Below, piece by piece: positions 50,212 to 59,659 of a stretch of DNA of 64,000 nucleotides (the first letter of the stretch is position 1; each line of letters starts with the position of its first letter). This stretch comes from Candidatus Pantoea bituminis (lineage in GTDB: Bacteria > Pseudomonadota > Gammaproteobacteria > Enterobacterales > Enterobacteriaceae). The notes beneath the pieces are model-generated. The model saw only the letters and a program-made list of their open reading frames with translations, was not told the origin of the DNA and did not search any database. The stretch is from assembly GCF_018842675.1 (NCBI RefSeq), contig NZ_JAGTWO010000004.1, positions 1,054,001-1,118,000 on the forward strand. The letters are read 5' to 3'. Position numbers and translations under genes: made by a program.

Positions 50212-50811
50212 TTACAGCGGCGTGTCCTGTGAAATTTCATCCAGCGACAGGCTGAAGCTAGGAATGAACACCTCTACAAAATAATCCATTTCTGGCGAAC
50301 GGCGCTGCGCTAACGTTTTTTCCAGCCGTGCTTTCGCCAGTAAAAACTCATTGTTACCTGCAGATAACTCCTCCAGGCATTTTACATAGGCGCAAAGTGC
50401 GTCCGCCTGCTTTACTACCGCTTGTTCTTCAGCGCCATGCAGATGTTCATCAATCAGCGGGCGGTAAATGTCCTGGAACTCTGCCGGCAGCATTTCAATC
50501 AGTTTTTGCTGTGCAATTTTCTCAATTTTTTTATATTCATGGGCAATCTGCGCATTGTAATACTTTACTGGCGTGGGCAAGTCGCCAGTTAATACTTCAC
50601 TCGCATCGTGATAAAGCGCCAGCATTGCAATGCGATCTGCGTTGAGATTGCCATTAAATTTTTTATTTTTAATGACAGCCAAAGCATGCGCCACCATGGC
50701 TACCTGCAAGCTATGCTCGGAGACATTTTCCGTGCGCACATTGCGCATTAACGGCCAGCGATTGATGAGTTTGAGTCGGGAAAGATGAGCGAAAAAATGG
50801 CTTTGAGTCAT
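50212..50811 (-). CDS. yfbR: 5'-deoxynucleotidase YfbR
   Basis: HD-domain phosphohydrolase that removes phosphate from 5'-dNMPs. 199 aa from ATG 50811, the E. coli length and N-terminus ([17 protein letters not shown]). The longer frame to 50913 lacks homology. Metal site: His in [16 protein letters not shown], the HD pair in [19 protein letters not shown], and Asp in [12 protein letters not shown]. Downstream of alaA on the same strand, 70 bp apart. Confidence 0.94.
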   Translation of the reverse strand: MTQSHFFAHLSRLKLINRWPLMRNVRTENVSEHSLQVAMVAHALAVIKNKKFNGNLNADRIAMLALYHDASEVLTGDLPTPVKYYNAQIAHEYKKIEKIAQQKLIEMLPAEFQDIYRPLIDEHLHGAEEQAVVKQADALCAYVKCLEELSAGNNEFLLAKARLEKTLAQRRSPEMDYFVEVFIPSFSLSLDEISQDTPL

Positions 50812-50881
50812 GAATGATCCTGTTTGCAGGCAGGGGAAAGACCAGCTTTCCCCGAAATAGAAACAGTATACGCGGGCGTGA

Positions 50882-52099
50882 TTACTGACGGTAGCCTTGC
50901 AGGAATCGGCCAAATTTATTGATCGCCATCTCTAGATCGTCAACGCGTGGCAGCGTCACGATACGAAGATGATCTGGCCAAGGCCAGTTAAAGGCGGAGC
51001 CTTGTACTAACAACACCTTTTCTTGCAGTAAAAAATCCAAAACCATTTTTTGGTCGTCAAAGATATTGAATTTTTTTGCATCAATACGCGGGAACATGTA
51101 AAGCGCACCTTGCGGCTTCACACAGCTGACGCCGGGAATATCATTAATGAGTTCCCAGGCACGCTGGCGCTGCTCATATAAACGTCCGCCCGGTACAATA
51201 AATTCGCTGATGCTTTGGTAACCGCCTAATGCAGTCTGAATGGCATGTTGTGCCGGAACGTTGGCACACAGGCGCATAGACGCAAGCATCTCCAGCCCTT
51301 CGATATAGCCTTTAGCATGCTTTTTCGGACCGTTTAATACCATCCAGCCTTGGCGGAAACCGGCAACGCGATAGGTTTTAGAGAGTCCGTTAAAAGTTAC
51401 GGTCAGGAGATCGGGTGCCAGCGCAGCGATTGAGTGGTGTTGCGCGTCGTCGTAGAGAATCTTGTCGTAGATCTCATCAGCGAAAATAATCAGGTTATGC
51501 TGACGCGCGATTTCAACCACTTCCAGCAGCAACTCTTTGCTGTATACCGCACCGGTAGGGTTATTCGGGTTAATAATCACAATACCGCGAGTACGCGGCG
51601 TGATTTTGCTGCGAATATCGTCCAGATCAGGAAACCAGCCAGCTGACTCATCACAAAGATAATGCACTGCTTTTCCGCTGGATAGCGACACAGCCGCTGT
51701 CCATAACGGATAATCGGGTGCAGGCACCAGCATTTCATCGCCACTGTTTAGCAGCGCTTGCATGGCCTGAACAATCAGTTCAGAAACGCCATTGCCGATG
51801 TAAATATCCTCAACCGTAACGTCTCGCATATCACGCGCTTGATAATGCTGCATGATGGCTTTACGCGCTGAATAGAGACCTTTGGAATCACAATAGCCTT
51901 GTGAGCTAGGCAAGTTGCGGATGACATCGACCAGAATTTCGTCAGGTGCCTCAAAGCCGAACGGTGCTGGGTTACCAATGTTCAGCTTAAGGACTTTGTT
52001 ACCTTCTTCTTCGAGACGCTTAGCTTCTTTTAAGACCGGACCGCGAATGTCATAGCAAACATTTTCCAGCTTTCCGGATTTATCAATTTGAAAAGTCAT
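50882..52099 (-). CDS. alaA: Glutamate-pyruvate (alanine) aminotransferase AlaA
   Basis: Class I PLP aminotransferase making alanine from pyruvate and glutamate. 404 aa from ATG 52099 (GGCGGTAATA upstream), matching E. coli AlaA (405). The longer frame from 52177 has a non-conserved leader. Motifs: [57 protein letters not shown] and the PLP-Lys in [14 protein letters not shown]. Divergent from lrhA across about 960 bp. Confidence 0.95.
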   Translation of the reverse strand: MTFQIDKSGKLENVCYDIRGPVLKEAKRLEEEGNKVLKLNIGNPAPFGFEAPDEILVDVIRNLPSSQGYCDSKGLYSARKAIMQHYQARDMRDVTVEDIYIGNGVSELIVQAMQALLNSGDEMLVPAPDYPLWTAAVSLSSGKAVHYLCDESAGWFPDLDDIRSKITPRTRGIVIINPNNPTGAVYSKELLLEVVEIARQHNLIIFADEIYDKILYDDAQHHSIAALAPDLLTVTFNGLSKTYRVAGFRQGWMVLNGPKKHAKGYIEGLEMLASMRLCANVPAQHAIQTALGGYQSISEFIVPGGRLYEQRQRAWELINDIPGVSCVKPQGALYMFPRIDAKKFNIFDDQKMVLDFLLQEKVLLVQGSAFNWPWPDHLRIVTLPRVDDLEMAINKFGRFLQGYRQ

Positions 52100-52701
52100 T
52101 ATTACCGCCTTTATGGGCAGAATCCTTTTACCTGCCACTGAAATCAAACCAGCACAATGTACTCTCCTGCTGAACACAAAAGAAGGGTGCTAACCGGTTT
52201 TGGCGCGTTAAGCATCTTTTCATGCGAGCCGTGGCGCAAAAAATATTCTCAGTCGTTTAATTTAGTCAAATGAACTAATAATATTGTTTTATTTGGCATT
52301 TTTAACCAAGTAGTAAAAAGGGGCTGTAAAGTCATTAATCCAGATTTTTAATAGTGAATTTGCCATTTTCAATTTTTAAAAAAGGCTTGAGTAAGATAGA
52401 TGCCAATTGAAATAGTTAAGCGATATTGCATTGATGGTTGTTTTGTGAGCAGTGGTGAATTGGTGCACTTATGTAATGTGATTTACAGCTGGTAATTATT
52501 GTCATTCATGCAGTGAATAACCAGAATTGTACGCTGTCGTAAGGTCCAGCGCGGGCGTAGCAAGGAAGACTTTAGGCATGTCTTCTCACTTTGTTTGTTT
52601 TTTCAGAAATGAAAAGGTTAAAAAATAGCCAGTAGTGTGGCAGGATAGGTGAGAAAGGGGTTACAACAAAATTTACAGCGCTTTTCACAAAAACATTTCC
52701 A

Positions 52702-52730
52702 TTTTGACGTCAAAAATGATTAAGTATAAT
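52702..52730 (+). promoter_or_regulatory. lrhA: lrhA promoter with palindrome over the -35
   Basis: -35 TTGACG (52704-52709), 15-bp spacer and a perfect -10 TATAAT (52725-52730). The -35 is embedded in a perfect 14-bp palindrome TTTTGACGTCAAAA (52702-52715), a likely operator. LrhA autoregulation is known in E. coli; whether LrhA binds here is inference. Confidence 0.65.
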
Positions 52731-52786
52731 TTATTATTTGATGCCACTATTTACCGAGCATCATAAAAGTACGCCGTTCTTTTTTG

Positions 52787-52882
52787 TCCCGCAATCGCTG
52801 TTTCGGCGGGATTTAGACAACTACGCAGCTTACTGCATTTGCGCACCCAGCGCCTTCGGCTCAGAAGTTGTATCTGTCTAAA
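52787..52882 (+). repeat. Inverted repeats in the lrhA 5' leader
   Basis: Hairpin one: TCCCGC (52787-52792) / GCGGGA (52806-52811). Hairpin two: TTTAGAC-AACT (52812-52822) pairs with AGTT (52866-52869) and GTCTAAA (52876-52882), leaving a 6-nt bulge. Both lie in the predicted untranslated leader. Confidence 0.5.
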
Positions 52883-53060
52883 CGATACTGCTTTGCCCAA
52901 TTATGCGGGTTTGAGCTTTCGTTAATATTCGTTCGACCACTTTTTGTGGCAGTCTTCACACAGGACTGCCATTAAGCACCATTACCGCTTATCACTTTGA
53001 TGAGATGTGTAATAACACCAGGGTAGTAGTTCGTAAAAATCTAATAAGTGAAGAAAAAAC

Positions 53061-53984
53061 ATGACTAATGCAAATCGTCCGATACTCAATCTCGACCTCG
53101 ATCTGCTGAGAACTTTTGTGGCTGTTGCGGATTTGAATACGTTTGCGGCTGCAGCTGCAGCGGTCTGCCGAACCCAGTCAGCGGTCAGTCAGCAGATGCA
53201 ACGTCTGGAGCAATTGGTAGGTAAAGAGCTGTTTGCCAGACATGGACGTAACAAACTGTTAACAGAACACGGAATTCAGCTCTTAGGTTACGCCAGAAAG
53301 ATTCTCCGCTTCAATGATGAAGCCTGTACTTCTTTGATGTATAGCAATATTCAGGGTGTCCTGACCATTGGCGCATCTGATGATACATCCGACACCATTC
53401 TGCCGTTTTTGTTGAACCGCGTGACATCGGTTTATCCAAAACTCGCTATTGATGTCCGTGTTAAACGCAATCCATTCATGATGGAAATGCTGAATCAAGG
53501 TGAAGTGGATTTGGTGGTGACCACCTCCAGTCCAGGTAACTTTACCTATCAGGTTCTGCGTACATCGCCAACGTTGTGGTATTGCGCAGCGGATTACATT
53601 TTCCAGCGAGGTGAAGCTATCCCATTGGTTCTGCTTGACGAACCAAGTCCGTACCGTGATATGGCTATTGATCATCTCAACGAGGCGGGCATTCCATGGC
53701 GTATTTCGTATGTGGCTTCCACATTGGCAGCAGTACGTGCGGCTGTTAAAGCGGGATTGGGTGTAACAGCGCGTCCGGTAGAAATGATGAGTCCAGAACT
53801 GCGCGTTATGGGCGCTGCCGAAGGTTTACCAGTGTTGCCAGATACACAATATCTGCTGTGTCGTAATCCTAACAGCGATAATGAACTCGCATTGGCTATC
53901 TTCAACGCAATGCAGTCAACCAATGATCCCTACAATCTCAGCGCTAATCCAGACGGTACTTTATTACTGGATGACGAAGAGTAA
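53061..53984 (+). CDS. lrhA: LysR-type regulator LrhA (HexA/PecT family)
   Basis: 307-aa LysR regulator (E. coli 312). In E. coli it represses flhDC, motility and fimbriae; orthologues HexA/PecT repress virulence factors in plant pathogens. N-terminal [56 protein letters not shown]. The effector domain contains [33 protein letters not shown] and [21 protein letters not shown] long leader precedes the gene. The nuo operon lies downstream, as in E. coli. Confidence 0.95.
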   Translation: MTNANRPILNLDLDLLRTFVAVADLNTFAAAAAAVCRTQSAVSQQMQRLEQLVGKELFARHGRNKLLTEHGIQLLGYARKILRFNDEACTSLMYSNIQGVLTIGASDDTSDTILPFLLNRVTSVYPKLAIDVRVKRNPFMMEMLNQGEVDLVVTTSSPGNFTYQVLRTSPTLWYCAADYIFQRGEAIPLVLLDEPSPYRDMAIDHLNEAGIPWRISYVASTLAAVRAAVKAGLGVTARPVEMMSPELRVMGAAEGLPVLPDTQYLLCRNPNSDNELALAIFNAMQSTNDPYNLSANPDGTLLLDDEE

Positions 53985-54042
53985 ATTCGCTGCTAATACT
54001 GGTTCTGGTTCCGTTTAGAGCAATTGTTAAAAGCGATCAAAA

Positions 54043-54083
54043 TAAGCCTCTTGTTCTTTTATCAGAATGAGAGGCTTTTTTTA
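54043..54083 (+). terminator. Intrinsic terminator of lrhA
   Basis: AAGCCTC (54044-54050) pairs with GAGGCTT (54071-54077), with an inner TTCT/AGAA pairing, and runs into a T7 tract. Confidence 0.75.
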
Positions 54084-54460
54084 TATCCCTTTCTCCTCAT
54101 CGTATCCGTGATTTGTCCCCTTTTAACGCCCCGTAATAATCCTCAAATGAAATTATTTTCATTTTTACTGCTTGTTGAAACCTTCAATCCGAAAAAACGG
54201 AAAAAACATTCCAAAACGCCGTACTGATTGTTGGTTTTTAGTGCGTAAAGGCCAGAAGTGTGTCCTGGATCAAGAAAATACCCCTGCTAAGGGGAAGGAA
54301 AACGACGCGAATCCTGTCAAAATATGTTTGTTAAATGCACGATCCATGCATGTGAATACCCGCTACACTAAAATTAACCCTACAGACTGAAGCGATTTAG
54401 CTGGCATGAGGGGCATCATTTGTTAATAATATGATGCAGCTGTAAAATAATGTTTGGATA

Positions 54461-54482
54461 CTTTTGTCAAAGTTGACAAAAG
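54461..54482. promoter_or_regulatory. Long inverted repeat upstream of nuoA
   Basis: Two 10-bp perfect arms, CTTTTGTCAA (54461-54470) and TTGACAAAAG (54473-54482), separated by AG. TTGACA within the right arm also matches a -35. The symmetry suits a dimeric repressor or activator; identity unknown. Confidence 0.55.
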
Positions 54483-54642
54483 GTTATAGAAAGGAGTAAA
54501 AAACCCCATAAAATTGCTGCTTATTTGATAATGACGGCAAAGTTTATAAGGTTTTTCATCCTTCCCTTGAATCGATGTGGTGAGTTTGCTGCCAGAACCC
54601 GTGCAGGATGCCAGCGCCACTTTTGATGAGTAAGCAAAGAGT

Positions 54643-55080
54643 ATGTCAACAACCACCGAAATCATCGCTCAGCATTGGGCGTTTATCGTATTTATCGTCA
54701 TTGCATTTGGCCTTTGCGCTTTTATGTTGACCGGAGGATGGCTGTTAGGTGGCAGAGCACGCGCCCGCTACAAAGACACGCCTTTTGAATCTGGTATCGA
54801 ATCCGTTGGTGATACACATCTCCGCCTTTCGGCGAAATTCTATCTGGTTGCGATGTTCTTCGTAATTTTCGACGTCGAAGCCCTCTTTTTATACGCATGG
54901 GCGACTTCAATCCGTGAAAGCGGCTGGGTCGGCTTTGTGGAAGCCGCAATTTTCATTTTGGTGCTCCTGGCGGGCTTGGTCTATCTGGTGCGCATTGGTG
55001 CGTTGGATTGGGCTCCTGCACGTCGCCGCATCGTGGTTAAGACCACCACGATCAGTCACACCAATCCTCACAAGCAGTAA
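54643..55080 (+). CDS. nuoA: NADH-quinone oxidoreductase subunit A
   Basis: Membrane-arm subunit of complex I, 145 aa with three helices. Conserved [15 protein letters not shown] loop (between helices 1 and 2, facing the quinone cavity), then [21 protein letters not shown] with the conserved acidic pair. First gene of the nuo operon; 15 bp before nuoB. Confidence 0.96.
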   Translation: MSTTTEIIAQHWAFIVFIVIAFGLCAFMLTGGWLLGGRARARYKDTPFESGIESVGDTHLRLSAKFYLVAMFFVIFDVEALFLYAWATSIRESGWVGFVEAAIFILVLLAGLVYLVRIGALDWAPARRRIVVKTTTISHTNPHKQ

Positions 55081-55095
55081 AAGAGAGGCAATAAG

Positions 55096-55773
55096 ATGGA
55101 CTATACGCTCACCCGCATAGACCCGAACGGTGGTGACAACGACCGTTATCCTCTGCAAAAGCAGGAAATCGTCAGCGATCCGCTGGAGCAGCATGTTCAT
55201 CGCAGCGTCTACATGGGCAAACTCGAAAATGCCCTGCACGATATGGTGAACTGGGGACGCAAAAACTCCCTTTGGCCGTACAACTTTGGTCTTTCCTGTT
55301 GCTACGTTGAAATGACCACCTCCTTTACCGCAGTGCATGACGTTGCGCGTTTTGGAGCAGAAGTTATGCGTGCATCTCCGCGCCAGGCTGACTTCATGGT
55401 GATCGCCGGTACGCCATTTACCAAAATGGCCCCGGTAATTCAGCGTTTGTATGACCAAATGCTGGAGCCGAAATGGGTGATCTCGATGGGGGCCTGTGCC
55501 AACTCTGGTGGCATGTACGATATCTATTCAGTGGTTCAGGGTGTGGATAAATTCCTGCCGGTAGATGTGTACATTCCAGGTTGTCCACCGCGTCCAGAAG
55601 CTTATATGCAGGCGTTGCTGCTGCTGCAAGAGTCGATTGGTAAAGAACGCCGTCCACTTTCATGGGTGGTAGGTGATCAGGGCGTGTATCGCGCCAATAT
55701 GCAGCCAGAGCGCGAAAGAAAGCGTGGCGAGCGTATCGCGGTTACCAACCTGCGTACTCCAGACGAAGTTTAA
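55096..55773 (+). CDS. nuoB: NADH-quinone oxidoreductase subunit B
   Basis: Peripheral subunit that carries the terminal [4Fe-4S] cluster N2 donating to quinone. 225 aa. Ligands: the tandem Cys pair in [10 protein letters not shown], Cys in MGACANSGG and Cys in [11 protein letters not shown] small insertion (ENALHD) relative to E. coli lies before MVNWGRKNS. The segment [10 protein letters not shown] has Pro where I recall Cys in E. coli NuoB; that position is not a cluster ligand. Confidence 0.95.
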   Translation: MDYTLTRIDPNGGDNDRYPLQKQEIVSDPLEQHVHRSVYMGKLENALHDMVNWGRKNSLWPYNFGLSCCYVEMTTSFTAVHDVARFGAEVMRASPRQADFMVIAGTPFTKMAPVIQRLYDQMLEPKWVISMGACANSGGMYDIYSVVQGVDKFLPVDVYIPGCPPRPEAYMQALLLLQESIGKERRPLSWVVGDQGVYRANMQPERERKRGERIAVTNLRTPDEV

Positions 55774-55890
55774 GCTAACCGTACACGGATGGATTTAGCG
55801 CCCGCAGCATAATATTAAAATTTAATGCACGGCCCCATCCTGACGCCTTCATTTGAGCGCCTGATTACAGGCCGGAATGGTGAGTAACGT

Positions 55891-57690
55891 ATGACAGATT
55901 TGACCACGCAAGATCTCGCTCAGCCAGCATGGCAAACCCGGGATCACCTGGATGATCCGGTGATCGGCGAGTTGCGTAACCGTTTTGGGCCGGATGCCTT
56001 TACCGTTCAGGCCACCCGCACCGGCATTCCGGTTGTTTGGGTGAAGCGTGAACAGTTACTGGAAATCACCGAATTTCTTCGTAAATTAGCTAAACCTTAC
56101 GTCATGCTGTATGACCTGCATGGCATGGATGAGCGTTTACGTACCCACCGCGCAGGCTTACCTGCTGCGGATTTTTCCGTTTTCTATCATCTGCTGTCGA
56201 TTGAGCGTAACCGCGACATCATGCTCAAAGTCGCTTTATCAGAAAACGACATGCACGTGCCAACCCTCACCAAACTTTTCCCGAATGCCAACTGGTATGA
56301 GCGCGAAACGTGGGAAATGTTTGGCATTACCTTTGATGGTCATCCGCACCTGACGCGCATCATGATGCCGCCAACGTGGGAAGGTCATCCGCTGCGCAAG
56401 GATTATCCTGCTCGTGCAACCGAATTCGATCCTTTCGAGCTGACTAAGCAGAAAGAAGATTTGGAAATGGAAGCACTGACTTTCAAGCCAGAAGAGTGGG
56501 GTATGAAGCGCAGTACCGCCAACGAAGACTTTATGTTCCTTAACCTCGGTCCAAACCATCCTTCAGCGCACGGTGCTTTCCGCATCATATTGCAGCTGGA
56601 TGGTGAAGAGATCGTCGACTGCGTTCCAGATGTGGGTTATCACCATCGCGGCGCAGAGAAAATGGGTGAACGTCAGTCATGGCATAGCTACATTCCTTAC
56701 ACCGATCGCATTGAATATCTCGGTGGTTGCGTTAACGAAATGCCTTACGTGCTCGCAGTTGAGAAACTGGCTGGCATCGTCGTGCCGGATCGCGTGAATG
56801 TGATTCGCGTTATGCTTTCCGAGCTGTTCCGCATTAACAGTCATCTGCTTTACATCTCCACCTTCATACAGGACGTTGGCGCAATGACGCCCGTGTTCTT
56901 CGCCTTTACCGATCGTCAAAAAATTTACGATGTGGTGGAAGCAATCACCGGTTTCCGTATGCATCCGGCGTGGTTCCGCATTGGTGGTGTTGCGCACGAT
57001 CTGCCGAAAGGCTGGGAACGTTTGCTGCGTGATTTCCTCGACTGGATGCCGAAGCGTCTGAAAGAGTATGACAAAGCAGCATTACGTAACTCCGTGTTGA
57101 TGGGCCGCTCACAAGGTGTTGCCGCTTACAATATGGAAGAAGCGCTGGCATGGGGCACAACCGGTGCAGGTTTACGTGCCACCGGACTGGATTTTGACGT
57201 GCGTAAATGGCGCCCTTATTCAGGTTATGAAAATTTCGACTTCGAAATTCCTGTGGGCGCAGGCATCAGCGATGCTTACACGCGCGTGATGCTGAAAATG
57301 GAAGAGATGTGGCAGTCGCTGCGTATTCTGGAGCAATGCCTGAAAAACATGCCGGCAGGCCCGTTCAAAGCGGATCATCCGCTGACTACGCCGCCACCGA
57401 AAGAGCGCACGCTGCAGCACATTGAAACCCTGATCACCCACTTCCTGCAGGTTTCCTGGGGCCCGGTTATGCCAGCCAATGAATCCTTCCAGATGATTGA
57501 GGCGACCAAAGGAATCAACAGTTACTACCTGACCAGCGATGGCAGCACCATGAGCTACCGCACCCGCGTGCGTACGCCGAGCTTCCCGCATCTGCAGCAG
57601 ATCCCTTCCGTGATCCGCGGCAGCCTGGTATCCGACTTGATCGTGTACCTCGGTAGTATCGATTTTGTTATGTCAGACGTGGACCGCTAA
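55891..57690 (+). CDS. nuoC: NADH-quinone oxidoreductase fused subunit C/D
   Basis: 599-aa fusion of NuoC (30-kDa, about 1-190) and NuoD (49-kDa, about 210-599), as in other enterobacteria. The NuoC part has LPNA-type [18 protein letters not shown] and [14 protein letters not shown]. The NuoD part has [12 protein letters not shown] (quinone-site His region), [35 protein letters not shown] and the end [12 protein letters not shown]. 117 bp after nuoB, overlapping nothing. Two bp before nuoE. Confidence 0.96.
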   Translation: MTDLTTQDLAQPAWQTRDHLDDPVIGELRNRFGPDAFTVQATRTGIPVVWVKREQLLEITEFLRKLAKPYVMLYDLHGMDERLRTHRAGLPAADFSVFYHLLSIERNRDIMLKVALSENDMHVPTLTKLFPNANWYERETWEMFGITFDGHPHLTRIMMPPTWEGHPLRKDYPARATEFDPFELTKQKEDLEMEALTFKPEEWGMKRSTANEDFMFLNLGPNHPSAHGAFRIILQLDGEEIVDCVPDVGYHHRGAEKMGERQSWHSYIPYTDRIEYLGGCVNEMPYVLAVEKLAGIVVPDRVNVIRVMLSELFRINSHLLYISTFIQDVGAMTPVFFAFTDRQKIYDVVEAITGFRMHPAWFRIGGVAHDLPKGWERLLRDFLDWMPKRLKEYDKAALRNSVLMGRSQGVAAYNMEEALAWGTTGAGLRATGLDFDVRKWRPYSGYENFDFEIPVGAGISDAYTRVMLKMEEMWQSLRILEQCLKNMPAGPFKADHPLTTPPPKERTLQHIETLITHFLQVSWGPVMPANESFQMIEATKGINSYYLTSDGSTMSYRTRVRTPSFPHLQQIPSVIRGSLVSDLIVYLGSIDFVMSDVDR

Positions 57691-57692
57691 TT

Positions 57693-58207
57693 ATGCACGA
57701 TCAACACATTGCCGTTAAAACGATCGACCCAAACGAGGTCTTCGTGCTGAGCGCGGAAGAGCATCACGCCATCGAGCACGAGAAACATCATTATGAAGAT
57801 GCGCGCGCCGCGTCCATCGAAGCGCTGAAAATCGTGCAAAAGCAGCGCGGTTGGGTGCCGGATGGTGCGATTCACGCCATTGCTAAGGTGCTGGGAATTC
57901 CGGCCAGTGACGTGGAAGGCGTGGCGACTTTTACAGCCAAATCTTTCGCCAGCCGGTGGGCCGCCATGTGATTCGTTATTGCGACAGCGTGGTCTGCCAT
58001 ATCACCGGTTATCAAGGTATTCAGGCTGCGCTGGAACAGAACCTGAGTATCAAACCGGGACAAACTACCGCAGATGGCCGCTTTACATTGCTGCCAACCT
58101 GTTGTCTCGGCAATTGCGATAAAGGGCCGACCATGATGGTGGATGAAGATACCCACGTTCACTTAACGCCGGAAGCTATCGCCTCATTACTGGAGCAGTA
58201 TCAATGA
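57693..58207 (+). pseudogene. nuoE: NADH-quinone oxidoreductase subunit E, frameshifted as read
   Basis: 24-kDa-type subunit holding [2Fe-2S] N1a. The frame breaks after EGVATF at the T4 run 57929-57932. One extra T gives [20 protein letters not shown] and continues to [14 protein letters not shown], 171 aa (E. coli 166). Cluster ligands lie in [11 protein letters not shown] and [11 protein letters not shown]. The N-terminus is slightly longer than in E. coli. The end overlaps nuoF by 4 bp. Confidence 0.92.
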
Positions 58208-59550
58208 CAATCAAACAGATCATTCGTACTGCCGAAACGCATCCGCTGACCTGGCGCATGCGCGAGGATAAGCAGCCGGTATGGCTTGAAGAATATCGCA
58301 GCAAAAATGGCTACGCTGGCGCAGAGAAAGCGCTAAATAGCATGGCGCCTGACGAAATTGTGGCGCAAGTCAAAGATTCTGGTCTGAAAGGACGCGGCGG
58401 TGCAGGCTTCTCTACCGGCTTGAAATGGAGCTTGATGCCGAAAGATGAGTCCATGAACATCCGTTACCTGCTGTGTAACGCCGATGAAATGGAACCCGGC
58501 ACGTACAAAGATCGCCTGTTGATGGAACAGATGCCACATCAGTTGGTGGAAGGCATGCTGATCAGTGCTTTCGCGCTTAAAGCCTACCGTGGCTACATCT
58601 TCCTGCGCGGTGAATATATTGAAGCCGCAGTGAATCTGCGCCGTGCCATTGCGGAGGCCACCGAAGCTGGTTTCCTTGGTAAAAATATTCTCGGCACCGG
58701 TTTTGATTTTGAGTTAATTGTTCACACCGGCGCAGGACGTTACATCTGTGGCGAAGAAACGGCGCTGATCAACTCGCTGGAAGGTCGTCGTGCTAACCCG
58801 CGTTCTAAGCCACCTTTCCCTGCCAGCGCGGGTGCATGGGGTAAACCGACGTGTGTTAACAACGTTGAAACGCTGTCGAACGTGCCAGCCATCCTCGCCA
58901 ACGGCGTAGAGTGGTACAAAGGCATTTCGAAAAGTGACGATGCTGGCACCAAGATGATGGGTTTCTCCGGTCGCGTGAAAAATCCAGGCGTTTGGGAACT
59001 GCCGTTTGGCATTACCGCTCGTGAAATTCTCGAAGATTATGCTGGCGGCATGCGCGATGGTTTGCGTTTCAAAGCCTGGCAGCCAGGCGGTGCGGGCACT
59101 GACTTCCTGACCGATGAGCATCTCGATCTGCCGATGGAGTTTGCCAGTATCGGTAAAGCGGGCAGTCGTTTAGGAACGGCGCTGGCGATGGCGGTCGATC
59201 ACGAAATCAACATGGTTTCGCTGGTACGCAACCTGGAAGAGTTCTTTTCGCGTGAATCGTGCGGTTGGTGTACGCCTTGCCGCGACGGTCTGCCGTGGAG
59301 CGTGAAAATCCTGCGTGCGCTGGAGGAAAAGCAAGGCCAGCCGGGGGATATCGAAACCTTACTGCAGCTTTGCCGTCAGTTGGGCCCAGGCAAAACCTTC
59401 TGCGCACACGCGCCGGGTGCCGTTGAGCCGCTGCAAAGCGCGATTAAATATTTCCGTGAAGAGTTTGAAGCCGGCATTGCGCCGCAGGTGTTTGGCAATA
59501 CCCGTTCAATCGGTGGTATCCAGCCAAACCTGCTGAAAGCACGCTGGTAA
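58204..59550 (+). CDS. nuoF: NADH-quinone oxidoreductase subunit F
   Basis: NADH-oxidising subunit, 448 aa. FMN/NADH site [20 protein letters not shown], then [14 protein letters not shown] and [15 protein letters not shown]. [4Fe-4S] N3 ligands lie in [11 protein letters not shown] plus a downstream Cys in [10 protein letters not shown]. Overlaps nuoE by 4 bp. Tandem hairpins follow before nuoG. Confidence 0.97.
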   Translation: MTIKQIIRTAETHPLTWRMREDKQPVWLEEYRSKNGYAGAEKALNSMAPDEIVAQVKDSGLKGRGGAGFSTGLKWSLMPKDESMNIRYLLCNADEMEPGTYKDRLLMEQMPHQLVEGMLISAFALKAYRGYIFLRGEYIEAAVNLRRAIAEATEAGFLGKNILGTGFDFELIVHTGAGRYICGEETALINSLEGRRANPRSKPPFPASAGAWGKPTCVNNVETLSNVPAILANGVEWYKGISKSDDAGTKMMGFSGRVKNPGVWELPFGITAREILEDYAGGMRDGLRFKAWQPGGAGTDFLTDEHLDLPMEFASIGKAGSRLGTALAMAVDHEINMVSLVRNLEEFFSRESCGWCTPCRDGLPWSVKILRALEEKQGQPGDIETLLQLCRQLGPGKTFCAHAPGAVEPLQSAIKYFREEFEAGIAPQVFGNTRSIGGIQPNLLKARW

Positions 59551-59585
59551 TTCGCCGCAGCACACGGAACCAGGCCTTGCGCCGC

Positions 59586-59639
59586 TGTTCCTGACGCGTT
59601 CAGGAACAAGAATATGATTAACGCTCGTTTCTGACGAGC
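59586..59639 (+). repeat. Two tandem hairpins between nuoF and nuoG
   Basis: TGTTCCTGA (59586-59594) / TCAGGAACA (59600-59608) and GCTCGT (59623-59628) / ACGAGC (59634-59639), each with a 5-nt loop. No T-run, so probably mRNA processing or stability elements rather than terminators. Confidence 0.5.
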
Positions 59640-59659
59640 CTTACGGAAGCATGTTCACT

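Larger units (their letters stand above)
52100..53060. other. Long alaA/lrhA intergenic region
   Basis: 961 bp, clearly AT-rich in its first 650 bp, with no convincing gene on either strand. It holds the alaA upstream region, the strong lrhA promoter at 52702-52730 and a structured lrhA leader of about 325 nt. The low GC and length suggest a binding platform for global regulators (inference). Confidence 0.6.
53985..54642. other. lrhA/nuoA intergenic region
   Basis: 658 bp. It contains the lrhA terminator, two short frames (54024-54227 and 54172-54390) without recognisable homology or ribosome-binding site, a hairpin GCATCAT/ATGATGC (54413-54419/54431-54437), a 22-bp inverted repeat at 54461-54482 and the nuo leader. 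The nuo promoter must lie here, but I could not assign a confident -10/-35 pair. Confidence 0.55.

Noticed and set aside
54024-54390. Two short plus-strand frames between lrhA and nuoA
   Set aside because: The first begins inside the lrhA terminator, both lack ribosome-binding sites and any recognisable domain, and they overlap one another. Treated as non-coding.
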